Below, piece by piece: positions 28,474 through 38,797 of a stretch of DNA of 64,000 nt. Source of the stretch: an uncultured Bacteroidales bacterium (GTDB taxonomy: Bacteria > Bacteroidota > Bacteroidia > Bacteroidales > Muribaculaceae); the NCBI GenBank assembly GCA_902781045.1, contig CACZHT010000006.1, positions 51,746-115,745 of the forward strand. Direction: 5' to 3'. How positions within the stretch are numbered: position 1 is the stretch's first letter; every line of letters starts with the position of its first letter. The notes under the pieces were generated by a model. It saw only the letters and a program-made list of their open reading frames with translations, was not told where the DNA came from and ran no database searches. A program made the position numbers and the translations under genes.

Positions 28474-28779
28474 ATGAAACACGACCAAGACGACATCCAG
28501 TTTGGCCAACTGCTCAAGCAAGAAAGTTACCCGGCGACCGACAACCGCTGGTTCACCCGTCGCGTGCTCAACCGTCTGCCCGCACGCCACCACCGCAGTT
28601 GGTTTATGACTGCGGTCTATGTCATCGTGGCACTGGTGTGTGCCTTCAGTTGGCGGTCGATGATTTTGAGCCTAGACGGCACGGTCACCGTGCGTGACCT
28701 GCTCTACATGGCCATCATGGCCCTGGTCACGATGTATGCCATCGTCAGTGCCGCCGCCACCGTCATCCACACCGAGTGA
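28474..28779 (+). CDS. small membrane protein, possible anti-sigma partner
   Basis: 101 residues with an N-terminal cytoplasmic stretch (about 1-45, including DNRWFTRRVLNRLP) and two membrane helices (about 47-62 and 76-98). It starts one base after the sigma-factor stop. The layout, a soluble N terminus that could bind a sigma factor followed by membrane helices, fits a minimal anti-sigma protein, but there is no recognised anti-sigma domain. Confidence 0.7.
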   Translation: MKHDQDDIQFGQLLKQESYPATDNRWFTRRVLNRLPARHHRSWFMTAVYVIVALVCAFSWRSMILSLDGTVTVRDLLYMAIMALVTMYAIVSAAATVIHTE

Positions 28780-28804
28780 CCTTCCCAGTGTCTCTGGCCA
28801 AAAT

Positions 28805-28884
28805 GGCGAATTGGGGACGGTTCTTTTTCGCCAAAAGTTAAAACGAATTAACTTTTGGCGAAAAAGAACCGTCCCCAATTCGCC
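28805..28884. terminator. 37-bp perfect inverted repeat between convergent genes
   Basis: Arms 28805-28841 and 28848-28884 are perfect reverse complements around a 6-nt loop (AACGAA). The arm includes TTGGGGACGGTTCTTTTT. It lies between convergent genes (ends 28779 and 28912), so it probably terminates both; the arms are unusually long and may be a former mobile or REP-type element. Partial echoes (CGCCAAAAAGAACCG) continue just right of it. Confidence 0.75.
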
Positions 28885-28911
28885 AAAAAGAACCGCCCCC
28901 ACTGCGTCACT

Positions 28912-29940
28912 TTATTGTTGCCAGCCCTGGATGATTGAGCTGATGTACTGCCGGTCGCCGGGGCTGAGAGCTTCTAGGTGTGCCTCGATGCTGGGCTTAT
29001 ACCAAGCCTCGCCCTTCGTGAAGTAGGGCAAGATGTGGTTGTCCTTGCCGCGATGGCTGGCCATCCACTGCAAGAAGCGCACAGGGTTGTTGTCGAACAG
29101 CGCATTCAGGTCGCTGTCGATGTAACTGAGATCAACGCTCTTGTAGAACTGCTCCCACTCGGGGATGGCCTTATTCCACAGGTCGAGCACGCGCGGGTCG
29201 TTGATTGACTGCGTGGCAAAGGTGGCGAGACGCATGTTCATATACACCACCTCGTCGATGGCGCTCTTGTTGCCTGTGCGCACATCCTCCTTCTGCTCTT
29301 TGAGCACAAAGTGGCAGTCCTTGTCGATGTCGTAGTCCTGATGCCACTTGACTGCCCACTGTGGCGCACTGCGCTCGTCGGTCGATGGGTCATAGACCAT
29401 CTCCTGCAACTGGTGCATGATGTTGAAGTGCCGTGGGCCGTTGAACTCGACCTCGACGGTCAGTTCACGCGCTAGGTTGCCCTCGAAGGTCTCGGGATTG
29501 ACGGGCCACAACTCGTGGCAGCGACTGAGCATCATGGCGTCGCAGGGCTTGCCTTGCGCATCGTAGGTGGCCATCGCCGCATCGCAGCCCGCCCCGTTGT
29601 GGATGGCGTAGAAACAGAGCGTGTGCTCGCCGTCTATGTCACGCACGGCCAGCAGATTGATTGAGCCCATCTCCTCGATGAAGTGCTCGCCCAGCGGTGT
29701 GGTCAGTTGAGCCATCTGCTCGGCAGTGAGCTGCGGCCCCACGGTGTTGGCGATGTCGTTGAGCCGCTTGACCTCGGTCACCGGCTCGATGTCAATGCCC
29801 ATGTTGGTCAGGAAGGCGAAGTCGTTGGTCTTCTGCACCCGGGCAGCCTGTTCGGGCGACTTACTGCCGCCCGTCGGGGTGGCGTTGCATGCGACGAGTA
29901 TCACCGCCACAGCAGCCACTGTGATAAGTATTCGTTTCAT
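28912..29940 (-). CDS. lipoprotein, tandem family member 3
   Basis: 342 residues with lipobox (VAVILVAC). It is paralogous to the next two genes: the N-terminal block FAFLTNMGIDIEPVTEV matches PDLGFLTAMGLDVS, and the C-terminal part (NNPVRFLQWMASHRGKDNHIL, then IIQGWQQ) matches theirs. No family or enzyme motif recognised. It is the most diverged of the three; for example it lacks the TNATEQA spacer motif. Confidence 0.75.
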   Translation of the reverse strand: MKRILITVAAVAVILVACNATPTGGSKSPEQAARVQKTNDFAFLTNMGIDIEPVTEVKRLNDIANTVGPQLTAEQMAQLTTPLGEHFIEEMGSINLLAVRDIDGEHTLCFYAIHNGAGCDAAMATYDAQGKPCDAMMLSRCHELWPVNPETFEGNLARELTVEVEFNGPRHFNIMHQLQEMVYDPSTDERSAPQWAVKWHQDYDIDKDCHFVLKEQKEDVRTGNKSAIDEVVYMNMRLATFATQSINDPRVLDLWNKAIPEWEQFYKSVDLSYIDSDLNALFDNNPVRFLQWMASHRGKDNHILPYFTKGEAWYKPSIEAHLEALSPGDRQYISSIIQGWQQ

Positions 29941-30039
29941 GATGTGTTTGGATTTGAAAAGAAATCATGGCCGCGGCGTGGTCGCGGCATAGCCGACCGT
30001 GGTTGCGGCCATGACATTGATTTTGTTATCGCCTAAATG

Positions 30040-31122
30040 CTATTCTGGTTGCCAACCGGCGGAGAGGTCCTTGATATACTTTTGCGCAGCCTTGTCGGTC
30101 ATCTGGCTGATGGCTTCGTCAAACACGGTCTTGCTGAGGTAAGAGTGAGTAATGGATTTCTGCAAATGCTCGACAATCAGGCCATTACTGTCGCGGTTCT
30201 TATAGATCCACTGAAAAAATGCGTCAGGATTGCTGGCAAAAATTTCGACGATAGCCGACATAACGTTATAGCCAGCACCATCGGCATATTTTTGCTCACC
30301 AAGCGTCTGTTTCATTTTGCCAGCCAGGTCATTGAGTTTGTCGATGCGGGTGGCATCAGACATGGGTAGTCGCGCGAGGTCGTCGATTGCAGTCGATGAC
30401 TCATACTCCTCGTTGGGCGTTCCTTCACGCTTGACTTCTTTGCGGCTATCCAATGCGATATGCCCACTGCCGTCGACGCTGTAGGTCTCCAGTGTCTGCA
30501 CGAGCCAGTACACCTTGGTTGCTTGGCGCTCTCCGTCTTCATTGTTGGGGTCGCGCTGCCAGTCAGCCTCCTTGACAGTCTTGTCGAGGGTGAACACCCC
30601 AGGCGCGGTGAACTTGAGATCAATATCGGTCATCTGCGCTCGGCCTTGCGTGTACCCATCGTTCTGCTCGATGTCGCTGAACTCGCCCATGTTGCCCAGT
30701 TGCATGAAGTCGGTGATGTTGCCATCCTTGTCATAGATGGCCATCATCTCCAGGCTGGCGTCATCGCCGGTCTCCCAGCCATAGAGCAGCATGGTGTAGC
30801 CATCAGGCAGCGCCTTGGCAGCAGTGATGTAGTATCTGCCGTCATAGATATCTCCGTCAAAGAGAAACTGTGCCATGGGCAGGAGTTTGAGTGCCTGGTC
30901 TTTGTTCAGGTCGATCCAGTCAACAGAAAACTCCCACACGTCATTGATGATGTTGAGGTTGCTCACATCAAGGCCCATTGCGGTGAGGAAGCCCAAGTCA
31001 GGTTTCTGAGGCGCTGCGGCTGCCGGCGCAGCCTGCTCGGTTGCATTAGTCCTTGCGCCATTGGCATTGCATGCCACTAGCGGCATCGTGGCAATAGCCA
31101 CCATCAGGATAAGATTCTTCAT
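30040..31122 (-). CDS. lipoprotein, tandem family member 2
   Basis: 360 residues starting MKNLILMVAIATMPLVAC, a lipoprotein signal. After the cysteine come a low-complexity tether with TNATEQA, then KPDLGFLTAMGLDVS, AMIYDKDG-like phrases (AIYDKDGNITDFMQLG), KVYWLVQTLETY and FFQWIYKNRDSNGLIVEH, all echoed in the 31.3-kb gene. Probably anchored in the outer or inner membrane. Function unknown. Confidence 0.75.
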   Translation of the reverse strand: MKNLILMVAIATMPLVACNANGARTNATEQAAPAAAAPQKPDLGFLTAMGLDVSNLNIINDVWEFSVDWIDLNKDQALKLLPMAQFLFDGDIYDGRYYITAAKALPDGYTMLLYGWETGDDASLEMMAIYDKDGNITDFMQLGNMGEFSDIEQNDGYTQGRAQMTDIDLKFTAPGVFTLDKTVKEADWQRDPNNEDGERQATKVYWLVQTLETYSVDGSGHIALDSRKEVKREGTPNEEYESSTAIDDLARLPMSDATRIDKLNDLAGKMKQTLGEQKYADGAGYNVMSAIVEIFASNPDAFFQWIYKNRDSNGLIVEHLQKSITHSYLSKTVFDEAISQMTDKAAQKYIKDLSAGWQPE

Positions 31123-31255
31123 TTTATTAAGATTATTAGTAGAGTTATAGGAGCAAAGTAGTGGAGTAGTAAAGTAGTTCTGCCGTTACCTTGCTGGATG
31201 ACAACGCGGCACGTCGCGTCCATACATTGTGCATTGTGCATGATGCATTGAAAAT

Positions 31256-32356
31256 TCAGCCGACAGCGTCGCTGGGCCCCCACTGCGCGGTGAGGTCGTT
31301 GAGATACTGCTGTGCGTCGGGGTCGCGCATCTGCTCGATGGCCCGGACCAGCGTGTACTTGTTGCGCCAGCCGTTAGCGAATATTTGCTCAAAGTGCTCA
31401 ACCAGCAGGGTCTTCTTGCCGCGGTAGTTATAAATCCATTGCAGCAGGGTCTGCGGGTTGCTGTCGAAGTACTCGGCCAGCACCATCTGGATGTGGTAGC
31501 TCGGGTCGGCGTCATAGCCGCCACGACCCAACTGCTCATACAGCTCGTTGGCCTTGTCGTTGAGGCGCTCGATGCGGTTGGGGTCGCTAGCGGGCAACTG
31601 CCCCAGCCGGGCAATGCCGCTCCACCGCTCCACATCGGGGTCAACCTCGCCCTGACGCTTGACCTCCTTCTCCTCGACGAGCGTAATGCGTCCCTGGTCG
31701 TCAACCTCATAGGTGTCGAGCGTCTGCACCAGCCAGTGCACTTTGGTGAAATTGCTGGGCAACGCCTCGTCGCCTGGGGCGCGTTTCCAGTCGGCTACCT
31801 TGACGGTCTTGTCGATGCTGAACTCAGCCGGCGAGTTGAATTTAAAGGTGGTGTGGGTCACTTGTGCTGTCCCCTGGGTCATCTCGTCGTTGCACTGTTG
31901 GGTGCTGAACTCGCGAATGTCGCCCAGCTGCATGAAGTCGGTGAGATTGCCGTCGCGGTCGTAGATGCCCATCAACTCGGCTCCCGAGTCGCCATACTCC
32001 ACGGCAAAAATCAGCATGGTGTGGCCTTCGGGCATTGCCTTGGCCGCCTCGAGGTAATAACCACCCTCAATCTCCACGTCGTTCATGTTCTTGACCATAG
32101 GCAGCAAAGAAAAGACCTGCTCGTCGGTGAGTGCCGTCGACTCCCACTGCTGGTCGCTGTCATACTTGTCACCCATGGTTTGTAGTTGGCTCACATCCAC
32201 ACCAAGTTTTTTGAGGAATCCCAGGTCGGGTTTAACAGGTGAGGCATCGGTTGTTGACGCCTGCTCGGTCGCATTAGTACTCGTGCCACTCGCATTGCAT
32301 GCCAACAGTGGTGCCATGGCAACGGCTGCAATCAGTAAGAGATTCTTTATTTTCAT
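31256..32356 (-). CDS. lipoprotein, tandem family member 1
   Basis: 366 residues starting MKIKNLLLIAAVAMAPLLAC. Shared blocks with member 2 include NATEQA, KPDLGFLKKLGVDVS, GIYDRDGNLTDFMQLG, KVHWLVQTLDTYEVD and LLQWIYNYRGKKTLLVEH. It has the best promoter of the set (32390). The 31123-31255 gap before member 2 holds short repeats (GTAGTAAAGTAG and TGTGCATTGTGCATG). Function unknown. Confidence 0.75.
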   Translation of the reverse strand: MKIKNLLLIAAVAMAPLLACNASGTSTNATEQASTTDASPVKPDLGFLKKLGVDVSQLQTMGDKYDSDQQWESTALTDEQVFSLLPMVKNMNDVEIEGGYYLEAAKAMPEGHTMLIFAVEYGDSGAELMGIYDRDGNLTDFMQLGDIREFSTQQCNDEMTQGTAQVTHTTFKFNSPAEFSIDKTVKVADWKRAPGDEALPSNFTKVHWLVQTLDTYEVDDQGRITLVEEKEVKRQGEVDPDVERWSGIARLGQLPASDPNRIERLNDKANELYEQLGRGGYDADPSYHIQMVLAEYFDSNPQTLLQWIYNYRGKKTLLVEHFEQIFANGWRNKYTLVRAIEQMRDPDAQQYLNDLTAQWGPSDAVG

Positions 32357-32389
32357 AGTCGTACAATACTTAGAATAGTTTTCAGGCTA

Positions 32390-32397
32390 CAAAAATA
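32390..32397 (-). promoter_or_regulatory. -7 element of the lipoprotein cluster
   Basis: TATTTTTG on the minus strand, 33 bp before ATG 32356, matches TAnnTTTG. The region is shared with the divergent DUF3822 promoter at 32452. Confidence 0.45.
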
Positions 32398-32451
32398 CGC
32401 AAAGTTTTTGATTTTTTGAACAATTGTGGCCAAAAATCCGTCACAAATGCT

Positions 32452-32459
32452 TAACTTTG
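32452..32459 (+). promoter_or_regulatory. -7 element of DUF3822-rsmD
   Basis: TAACTTTG lies 20 bp before ATG 32480 and overlaps the upstream part of the longer open frame, supporting the start at 32480 over 32426. Confidence 0.5.
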
Positions 32460-32479
32460 CACCTGAAATTAATAATTGC

Positions 32480-33313
32480 ATGAGTAACTTATCGAACCAT
32501 ACGGGTGACATCAACATCCAGCGTCCCGAATTGTGGACATTGCAGTTGGCTCTGCACCCGCGTGTGCTGCGCTACATGCTGTTTAACCCCGGCCAGGACA
32601 ATACGCTCATTGCCGGCGAGATACCGCTTGACACATCCTGCGAGAGCTACCTCCAGGCGGTGGAGAACGCCGTGTATGACAACTCTCCGCTGCTCGACGA
32701 CTATGGCCGTGTGCGACTGCTGGCCGACACCGAGCACTTTGTGTTGCTGCCAGCCGAAGTGAGCGACGAGAACGTTGCCGACGAGCTGTTGCGGGCACAA
32801 TATCCCGAACTGGAGGGCGACACAGCCCTGTGCGAGTTGCCGGTGTGCGGTGTGAAGCTGGCGTTCGAGCTGGCTCCAGACGTGCTGGGCTTCTTGCAAC
32901 GGACGTTCAACATGGCCCCGATAGTGCACCACCTGCAACCGTTGTGCGACTACTATGCACGGTTTTGCCAGCGCAGTGGTGTCGGCCGCATGTTCCTGAA
33001 CTTTCACGACGAGCGCATGGACATGGTCGTGTTTGACCGCGACCGCTTGCAGCTGGCCAACACGTTCCCCGTACGTTCGACTGCCGATGCCGCCTTCATG
33101 GCACTGCACGCCTGGGAAAGCCTGGGCATGGACGTGCACAGCGACGAGCTGCAGCTCACAGGCGACAAGGCCGTGCGCGACCAGGTGTCGCAAGAGCTGC
33201 GGCGCTACATCAGCTATGTGATGCCAGCCATCTTTCCTGCTGCCGCCATGCGTCTGAGCCATGACGCGATGCGTGCTCCGTTCAACCTCATCACCCTAGC
33301 CCTATGCGAATAA
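32480..33313 (+). CDS. DUF3822 family protein
   Basis: 277 residues. It matches the Bacteroidetes DUF3822 family (an ASKHA-like ATPase fold has been proposed for it): ELWTLQLALHPRVLRYMLF at the start and HDERMDMVVFDRDRLQLANTF in the middle. The next gene rsmD starts inside its last codons (10-bp overlap), a conserved pair in this phylum. No biochemical role is established. The start at 32480 follows the promoter at 32452. Confidence 0.85.
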   Translation: MSNLSNHTGDINIQRPELWTLQLALHPRVLRYMLFNPGQDNTLIAGEIPLDTSCESYLQAVENAVYDNSPLLDDYGRVRLLADTEHFVLLPAEVSDENVADELLRAQYPELEGDTALCELPVCGVKLAFELAPDVLGFLQRTFNMAPIVHHLQPLCDYYARFCQRSGVGRMFLNFHDERMDMVVFDRDRLQLANTFPVRSTADAAFMALHAWESLGMDVHSDELQLTGDKAVRDQVSQELRRYISYVMPAIFPAAAMRLSHDAMRAPFNLITLALCE

Positions 33314-33846
33314 TCCGTGGACAATATGGCCGCCGCCGCTTCGACGTGCCCACCAACATCACCGCCCGACCCACTACCGACATGGCGCGCGAGAACATCT
33401 TCAATGTGCTCGAGAACCTGGTTGACTTCAATGGGCTGACCGCCCTGGACCTGTTTGCCGGAACGGGTGCCGTCACCTTTGAGTTTGCCTCGCGCGGCTG
33501 CGCGCAGGTGGTGTGTGTCGAGAAGGCCAAGACGCAATACGACTTCATCCGCCGCGTCAAGGACCAGCTCAACGCGCAGATGGTCACGCCCATGCGTGGC
33601 GACGTGTTCCGCTTCATCGCCACTTGCCGCCAGCAGTTTGATGTCATCTTTGCCGACCCGCCATACGACCTGCCCGAGTTGCCGCAGATACCTGAACTGA
33701 TCATGGACTCGGCAATGGTCAAGCCCGGCACACTCATCATCGTGGAGCACTCGCGAGCCAACGACTTCGCTTCGCTGCCGCACTTTGTGCAACACCGTGC
33801 TTATGGCAAGGTGAATTTCTCCATCTTCTCAATGCACAATGCATGA
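33304..33846 (+). CDS. rsmD: 16S rRNA (guanine-N2)-methyltransferase RsmD
   Basis: 180 residues, the usual size. N-terminal MRIIRGQYGRRRFDVP and RPTTDMARENIFNVL, SAM-binding LDLFAGTGAVTFEFASRG (about 49-66) and the catalytic FADPPYDLPEL (DPPY near 118-121) are hallmarks of RsmD, which methylates G966 of 16S rRNA. Translationally coupled to DUF3822. The C terminus looks slightly shifted (KVNFSIFSMHNA), and the last residues run into a repeat-like AATGCACAATGCATGATG stretch. Confidence 0.93.
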   Translation: MRIIRGQYGRRRFDVPTNITARPTTDMARENIFNVLENLVDFNGLTALDLFAGTGAVTFEFASRGCAQVVCVEKAKTQYDFIRRVKDQLNAQMVTPMRGDVFRFIATCRQQFDVIFADPPYDLPELPQIPELIMDSAMVKPGTLIIVEHSRANDFASLPHFVQHRAYGKVNFSIFSMHNA

Positions 33847-33928
33847 TGCACACGACCAGCGCAGCGGTCAACCAGCACGCAGTGCGATTTGAACTTTAAA
33901 CTATAAACTTTTAACTTTAAACTGAATA

Positions 33929-34477
33929 ATGGGATTCTTTGACAACCTGATGGGTGGCGGTGCTCCCGCCGGTGGCAACAATGCCTACTCGGTGCCCATC
34001 CCCTACATTCCCCAGAACCTGCAGCAACTGCAGCAGATGCCTTTCGCCGCACTGACCAACGAGTTTGAAGTGGCGGCCCTGACTGTGGCCGTGTTGTGCA
34101 ACTACTGCCAGAACCCCCAAGCCACGGTCGAGATGCTCAACTACCTGCGTGGCCCGCGCCCCCTGTCGCCCATGGAGGTGCAGTTCTTGCGCGACCGCTT
34201 GGCCGGCAAGCCGTGGAAGATGGTGTCCTATCTCAACGGAACGTCGCCACAGAACAACTACACCCCGGCCCAGCCTCTGTCCATCACGGTGATGACCACA
34301 CCCTACACCTACCAGAACCAGGACATGGCCACGCTCTACATCCCGTCGAGCGGGGCAGACAGCCCTCGCCAGCTGGACTTGCGCCGCAAGCCCAGCACGG
34401 GACAGTGGTTCGTGTGGCTGACCGACGGACTGATGCCCGACATTCGCATCCCCGTCAACCAGGACCCTTGGGCTTGA
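33929..34477 (+). CDS. hypothetical protein with Gly/Gln-rich start
   Basis: 182 residues, no signal peptide. It starts MGFFDNLMGGGAPAGG, then IPQNLQQLQQMPFAALTNEFEVAALT, then a compact domain (NYLRGPRPLSPMEVQFLRDRL and WFVWLTDGLMPDIRIP). It may belong to an uncharacterised family spread in gut bacteria, but I cannot name it with confidence. It has its own short leader, 82 bp after rsmD. Confidence 0.75.
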   Translation: MGFFDNLMGGGAPAGGNNAYSVPIPYIPQNLQQLQQMPFAALTNEFEVAALTVAVLCNYCQNPQATVEMLNYLRGPRPLSPMEVQFLRDRLAGKPWKMVSYLNGTSPQNNYTPAQPLSITVMTTPYTYQNQDMATLYIPSSGADSPRQLDLRRKPSTGQWFVWLTDGLMPDIRIPVNQDPWA

Positions 34478-34535
34478 ATCTAAGCCCATTCCTGGCTCTC
34501 GATTCCTGCTACATGCAACATGTTTGCCACAAAGG

Positions 34536-34576
34536 GTCAGGCCCTCTGTTGCCAGTGCCGGCACAGAGGGCCTGAC
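34536..34576. repeat. REP-like hairpin
   Basis: GTCAGGCCCTCTGT (34536-34549) pairs perfectly with 34563-34576; an inner GCC/GGC closes the loop. It resembles the larger hairpin at 62964: both have TCAG-CCCTC arms and a GCCAG centre. No T-run follows, so it is not a standard terminator. Confidence 0.6.
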
Positions 34577-34615
34577 TCCATTGACATCTTGTATCTGTTC
34601 AGCGATTCTGCGTTT

Positions 34616-34642
34616 CCCCTCCCCTTTCCCAAAGGGGAGGGG
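34616..34642. repeat. isolated copy of the C/G-rich palindrome
   Basis: CCCCTCCCCTTT-CCC-AAAGGGGAGGGG is the same 12+12-bp palindrome as in the 11.4-11.66-kb array, followed by GAGGCT as there. The rest of 34478-34781 holds only AT-rich sequence and the REP-like hairpin at 34536. Confidence 0.75.
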
Positions 34643-34781
34643 AGGCTCGCTGGAACCAATCGCAGAGATACGACATCTTACTTCTTGTGAAAATTTTTGT
34701 AAAAATTTTTGGATTCATTAGTGCTATCGGTAAAAATTCATAAAACAAACTTAATCATTTTCAATTTTCAGGCCAATTTGC

Positions 34782-34811
34782 TTGACAATTGCAATTTGAC
34801 CGCTATATTTG
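34782..34811 (+). promoter_or_regulatory. promoter of the TonB-C protein
   Basis: TTG (34782-34784) and TATATTTG (34804-34811) are 19 bp apart, and the start codon is 25 bp further on. Confidence 0.6.
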
Positions 34812-34835
34812 CAAGCGAAAAACCGATAGATTGTC

Positions 34836-35282
34836 ATGAATAAGCGTGTCAACATACTGCTAGTGCTTGTGGCTGTGGCCTCATTGGTCGCGTGGTCGCA
34901 GGTGCGCCATGTGACCACAGTCAACCCGATGTCACCCAACCGATCGCCATACGACGCTATTGAGGTATACGAGTTTGACTATGTTGATGTGCAGCCCCAG
35001 TTCCCTGGTGGCGAGCATGGCCTGATTAACTTTATCAACAAGACCCGCGAGTATCCCTATCATGCCTACAAGAACCGAGTGCAGGGTCGTGTGTTGTGCA
35101 GTTTCATCATCGGTACCGACGGCAAGGTATCAAACATACGTGTGATTCGCGGCTCGCAAGACGAGACGCTCAACCGCGAGGCCATGCGCGTAATCAGCGA
35201 GATGCCTCGGTGGAAGGCCGGAAAGGTCGACGGTCAGGCCGTGGCTGTGCGGTGTGTGCTGCCCATCGCTTTCCGCCTGTAG
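34836..35282 (+). CDS. TonB C-terminal domain protein
   Basis: 148 residues. An N-terminal hydrophobic segment (ILLVLVAVASLVAW) serves as signal or anchor. The rest is a TonB_C domain: QFPGGEHGLINFI, QGRVLCSFIIGTDGKVSNIR, MPRWKAGKVDGQAVAVR. Normal TonB proteins have a long Pro-rich periplasmic linker; this one lacks it, so it may not span the periplasm. Such short proteins are common in Bacteroidetes, often with unknown partners. It is a single-gene unit with its own promoter and terminator. Confidence 0.88.
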   Translation: MNKRVNILLVLVAVASLVAWSQVRHVTTVNPMSPNRSPYDAIEVYEFDYVDVQPQFPGGEHGLINFINKTREYPYHAYKNRVQGRVLCSFIIGTDGKVSNIRVIRGSQDETLNREAMRVISEMPRWKAGKVDGQAVAVRCVLPIAFRL

Positions 35283-35311
35283 TTGCAGTGCCCCTGACCG
35301 GAACACAAAAA

Positions 35312-35346
35312 GCAAGTCGCATCACATACGATTTGCCTTTTTTTTT
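35312..35346 (+). terminator. intrinsic terminator of the TonB-C gene
   Basis: GCAAGTCG (35312-35319) pairs with CGATTTGC (35329-35336) with one G-T pair, followed by a nine-T run. Confidence 0.75.
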
Positions 35347-35381
35347 CGTTAGAATAGACATAAGAACATAAGGACAACAGA

Positions 35382-36413
35382 ATGCGCGTGAATTATCGCA
35401 GACTACATATTATCTGTATGATCGTGTTGGGCCTGGCACTTGTGTGCCAAGCTCAGGACGGCACGAATGCCTACAACTTTCTGAGCGTGCCCGTATCGAG
35501 CCACGTCTATGCTGTGGGCGGACACAACATCAGCATCATCGACGACGACATCAACCTCGTGGAGCAAAACCCTGCACTGATGGGTGGCGAGATTGACAAG
35601 CAAGTGGGCCTGAACTACATGCGCTACCTGGGCGGAAGCAACTTTATGGGTGCGCGCTACGGCCAGGGCATCGGCGAGCATGGAGCATTCGCTGTGGGCA
35701 TCCAGCACTATGGCTATGGGTCGATGCAAGGATATGACATCACGGGCGTGTCCACAGGACAGTTCAGCGCAAGCGACCTGGCGTTCAACGTGACCTACAG
35801 CCACGACATCAACGCCTATCTGCGCGGCGGCATCACCGTCAAGCTGTTGCACTCCAAGTATGAGACATTCAGCGCAACTGCCATCGCCGCCGACCTGGGT
35901 GTCAACTACTACAACCCCGACCACGAGTTCTCGGCATCGCTGGTGGCCAAGCACCTGGGCGGGCAAATCAAGAAGTTCAACGAGACAAAAGACCCTTTGC
36001 CCTGGGACATCCAGCTGGGAGTGACCAAGACATTGAGCAGCCTGCCGCTGCGTCTGTCGCTCACCGCCTATGGCCTGACCAAGTGGAAATCGCCCTACTA
36101 CACCCCCCTAGACAAGAACAACACCAGCAGCATCCTGGTCAAGAAAGAGTCGTTCGGCAGCAACCTGCTGCGCCACCTGGTGTTCGGTGTCGAGATTCTG
36201 CCCAAGAACAACATCTATCTAGCCCTTGGATACAACTACCGCACGCGCACCGACATGTCGACCTACAACCGCAATTTCTTGTCGGGATTCTCGCTGGGAG
36301 CCGGCTTGCGTGTCAAGGCGTTCGGGTTCGGCATTGCCCTGGCACAGCCCCACACGGGAGCCACGACCATGATGTTCAACCTCACCACCACCATCGGCGA
36401 GCTGCTGCACTGA
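35382..36413 (+). CDS. porQ: PorQ-like outer-membrane protein (type IX secretion)
   Basis: 343 residues with a signal peptide ending near CQAQ. The opening YNFLSVPVSSHVYAVGGHNIS and the phrase LVEQNPALMGGEID are typical of PorQ, a barrel protein linked to the type IX secretion system; length fits the family. It is not needed in all species, so its presence hints at, but does not prove, a full T9SS elsewhere in the genome. Preceded by AGACATAAGAACATAAGGAC, a motif of the 60.5-kb repeat array. Confidence 0.85.
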   Translation: MRVNYRRLHIICMIVLGLALVCQAQDGTNAYNFLSVPVSSHVYAVGGHNISIIDDDINLVEQNPALMGGEIDKQVGLNYMRYLGGSNFMGARYGQGIGEHGAFAVGIQHYGYGSMQGYDITGVSTGQFSASDLAFNVTYSHDINAYLRGGITVKLLHSKYETFSATAIAADLGVNYYNPDHEFSASLVAKHLGGQIKKFNETKDPLPWDIQLGVTKTLSSLPLRLSLTAYGLTKWKSPYYTPLDKNNTSSILVKKESFGSNLLRHLVFGVEILPKNNIYLALGYNYRTRTDMSTYNRNFLSGFSLGAGLRVKAFGFGIALAQPHTGATTMMFNLTTTIGELLH

Positions 36414-36524
36414 GGCTGCAGTGCCAGGCCGAAAACCCTGAGAGGGAGAAGTTTTGCCATACGCGTCTCCATCCTTTTTTGTTTTTTTAAGGTATAATTT
36501 CGCTGCTATATGGCGAAATTGTAG

Positions 36525-38555
<2,031 letters not shown>

Positions 38556-38655
38556 TTTCAATTAAGAATTAAGAATCTTGAGACCTTAAGTTTCTCAATT
38601 CTTAATGACTGATATATAACCTTTCTATAATTTTCCATTAACTAAGACCGTGAGA

Positions 38656-38689
38656 CCTCCGCCCGGGCAATGCCGAGCGGAGGCCTTTT
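38656..38689 (+). terminator. intrinsic terminator after gyrB
   Basis: CCTCCGC (38656-38662) pairs with GCGGAGG (38677-38683), followed by CCTTTTCTTT. A weaker AT-rich hairpin lies at 38567-38608. From 38690 to 38797 I see nothing. Confidence 0.65.
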
Positions 38690-38797
38690 CTTTGTCCACC
38701 AGAATGATGTTGCTTATCCTGAGTAGTTGCACTTCGTGATTCCACTTCTACACCGTAAAAAACTGACCCAGAGAAGATTGAATCATTTACTCTTGCC

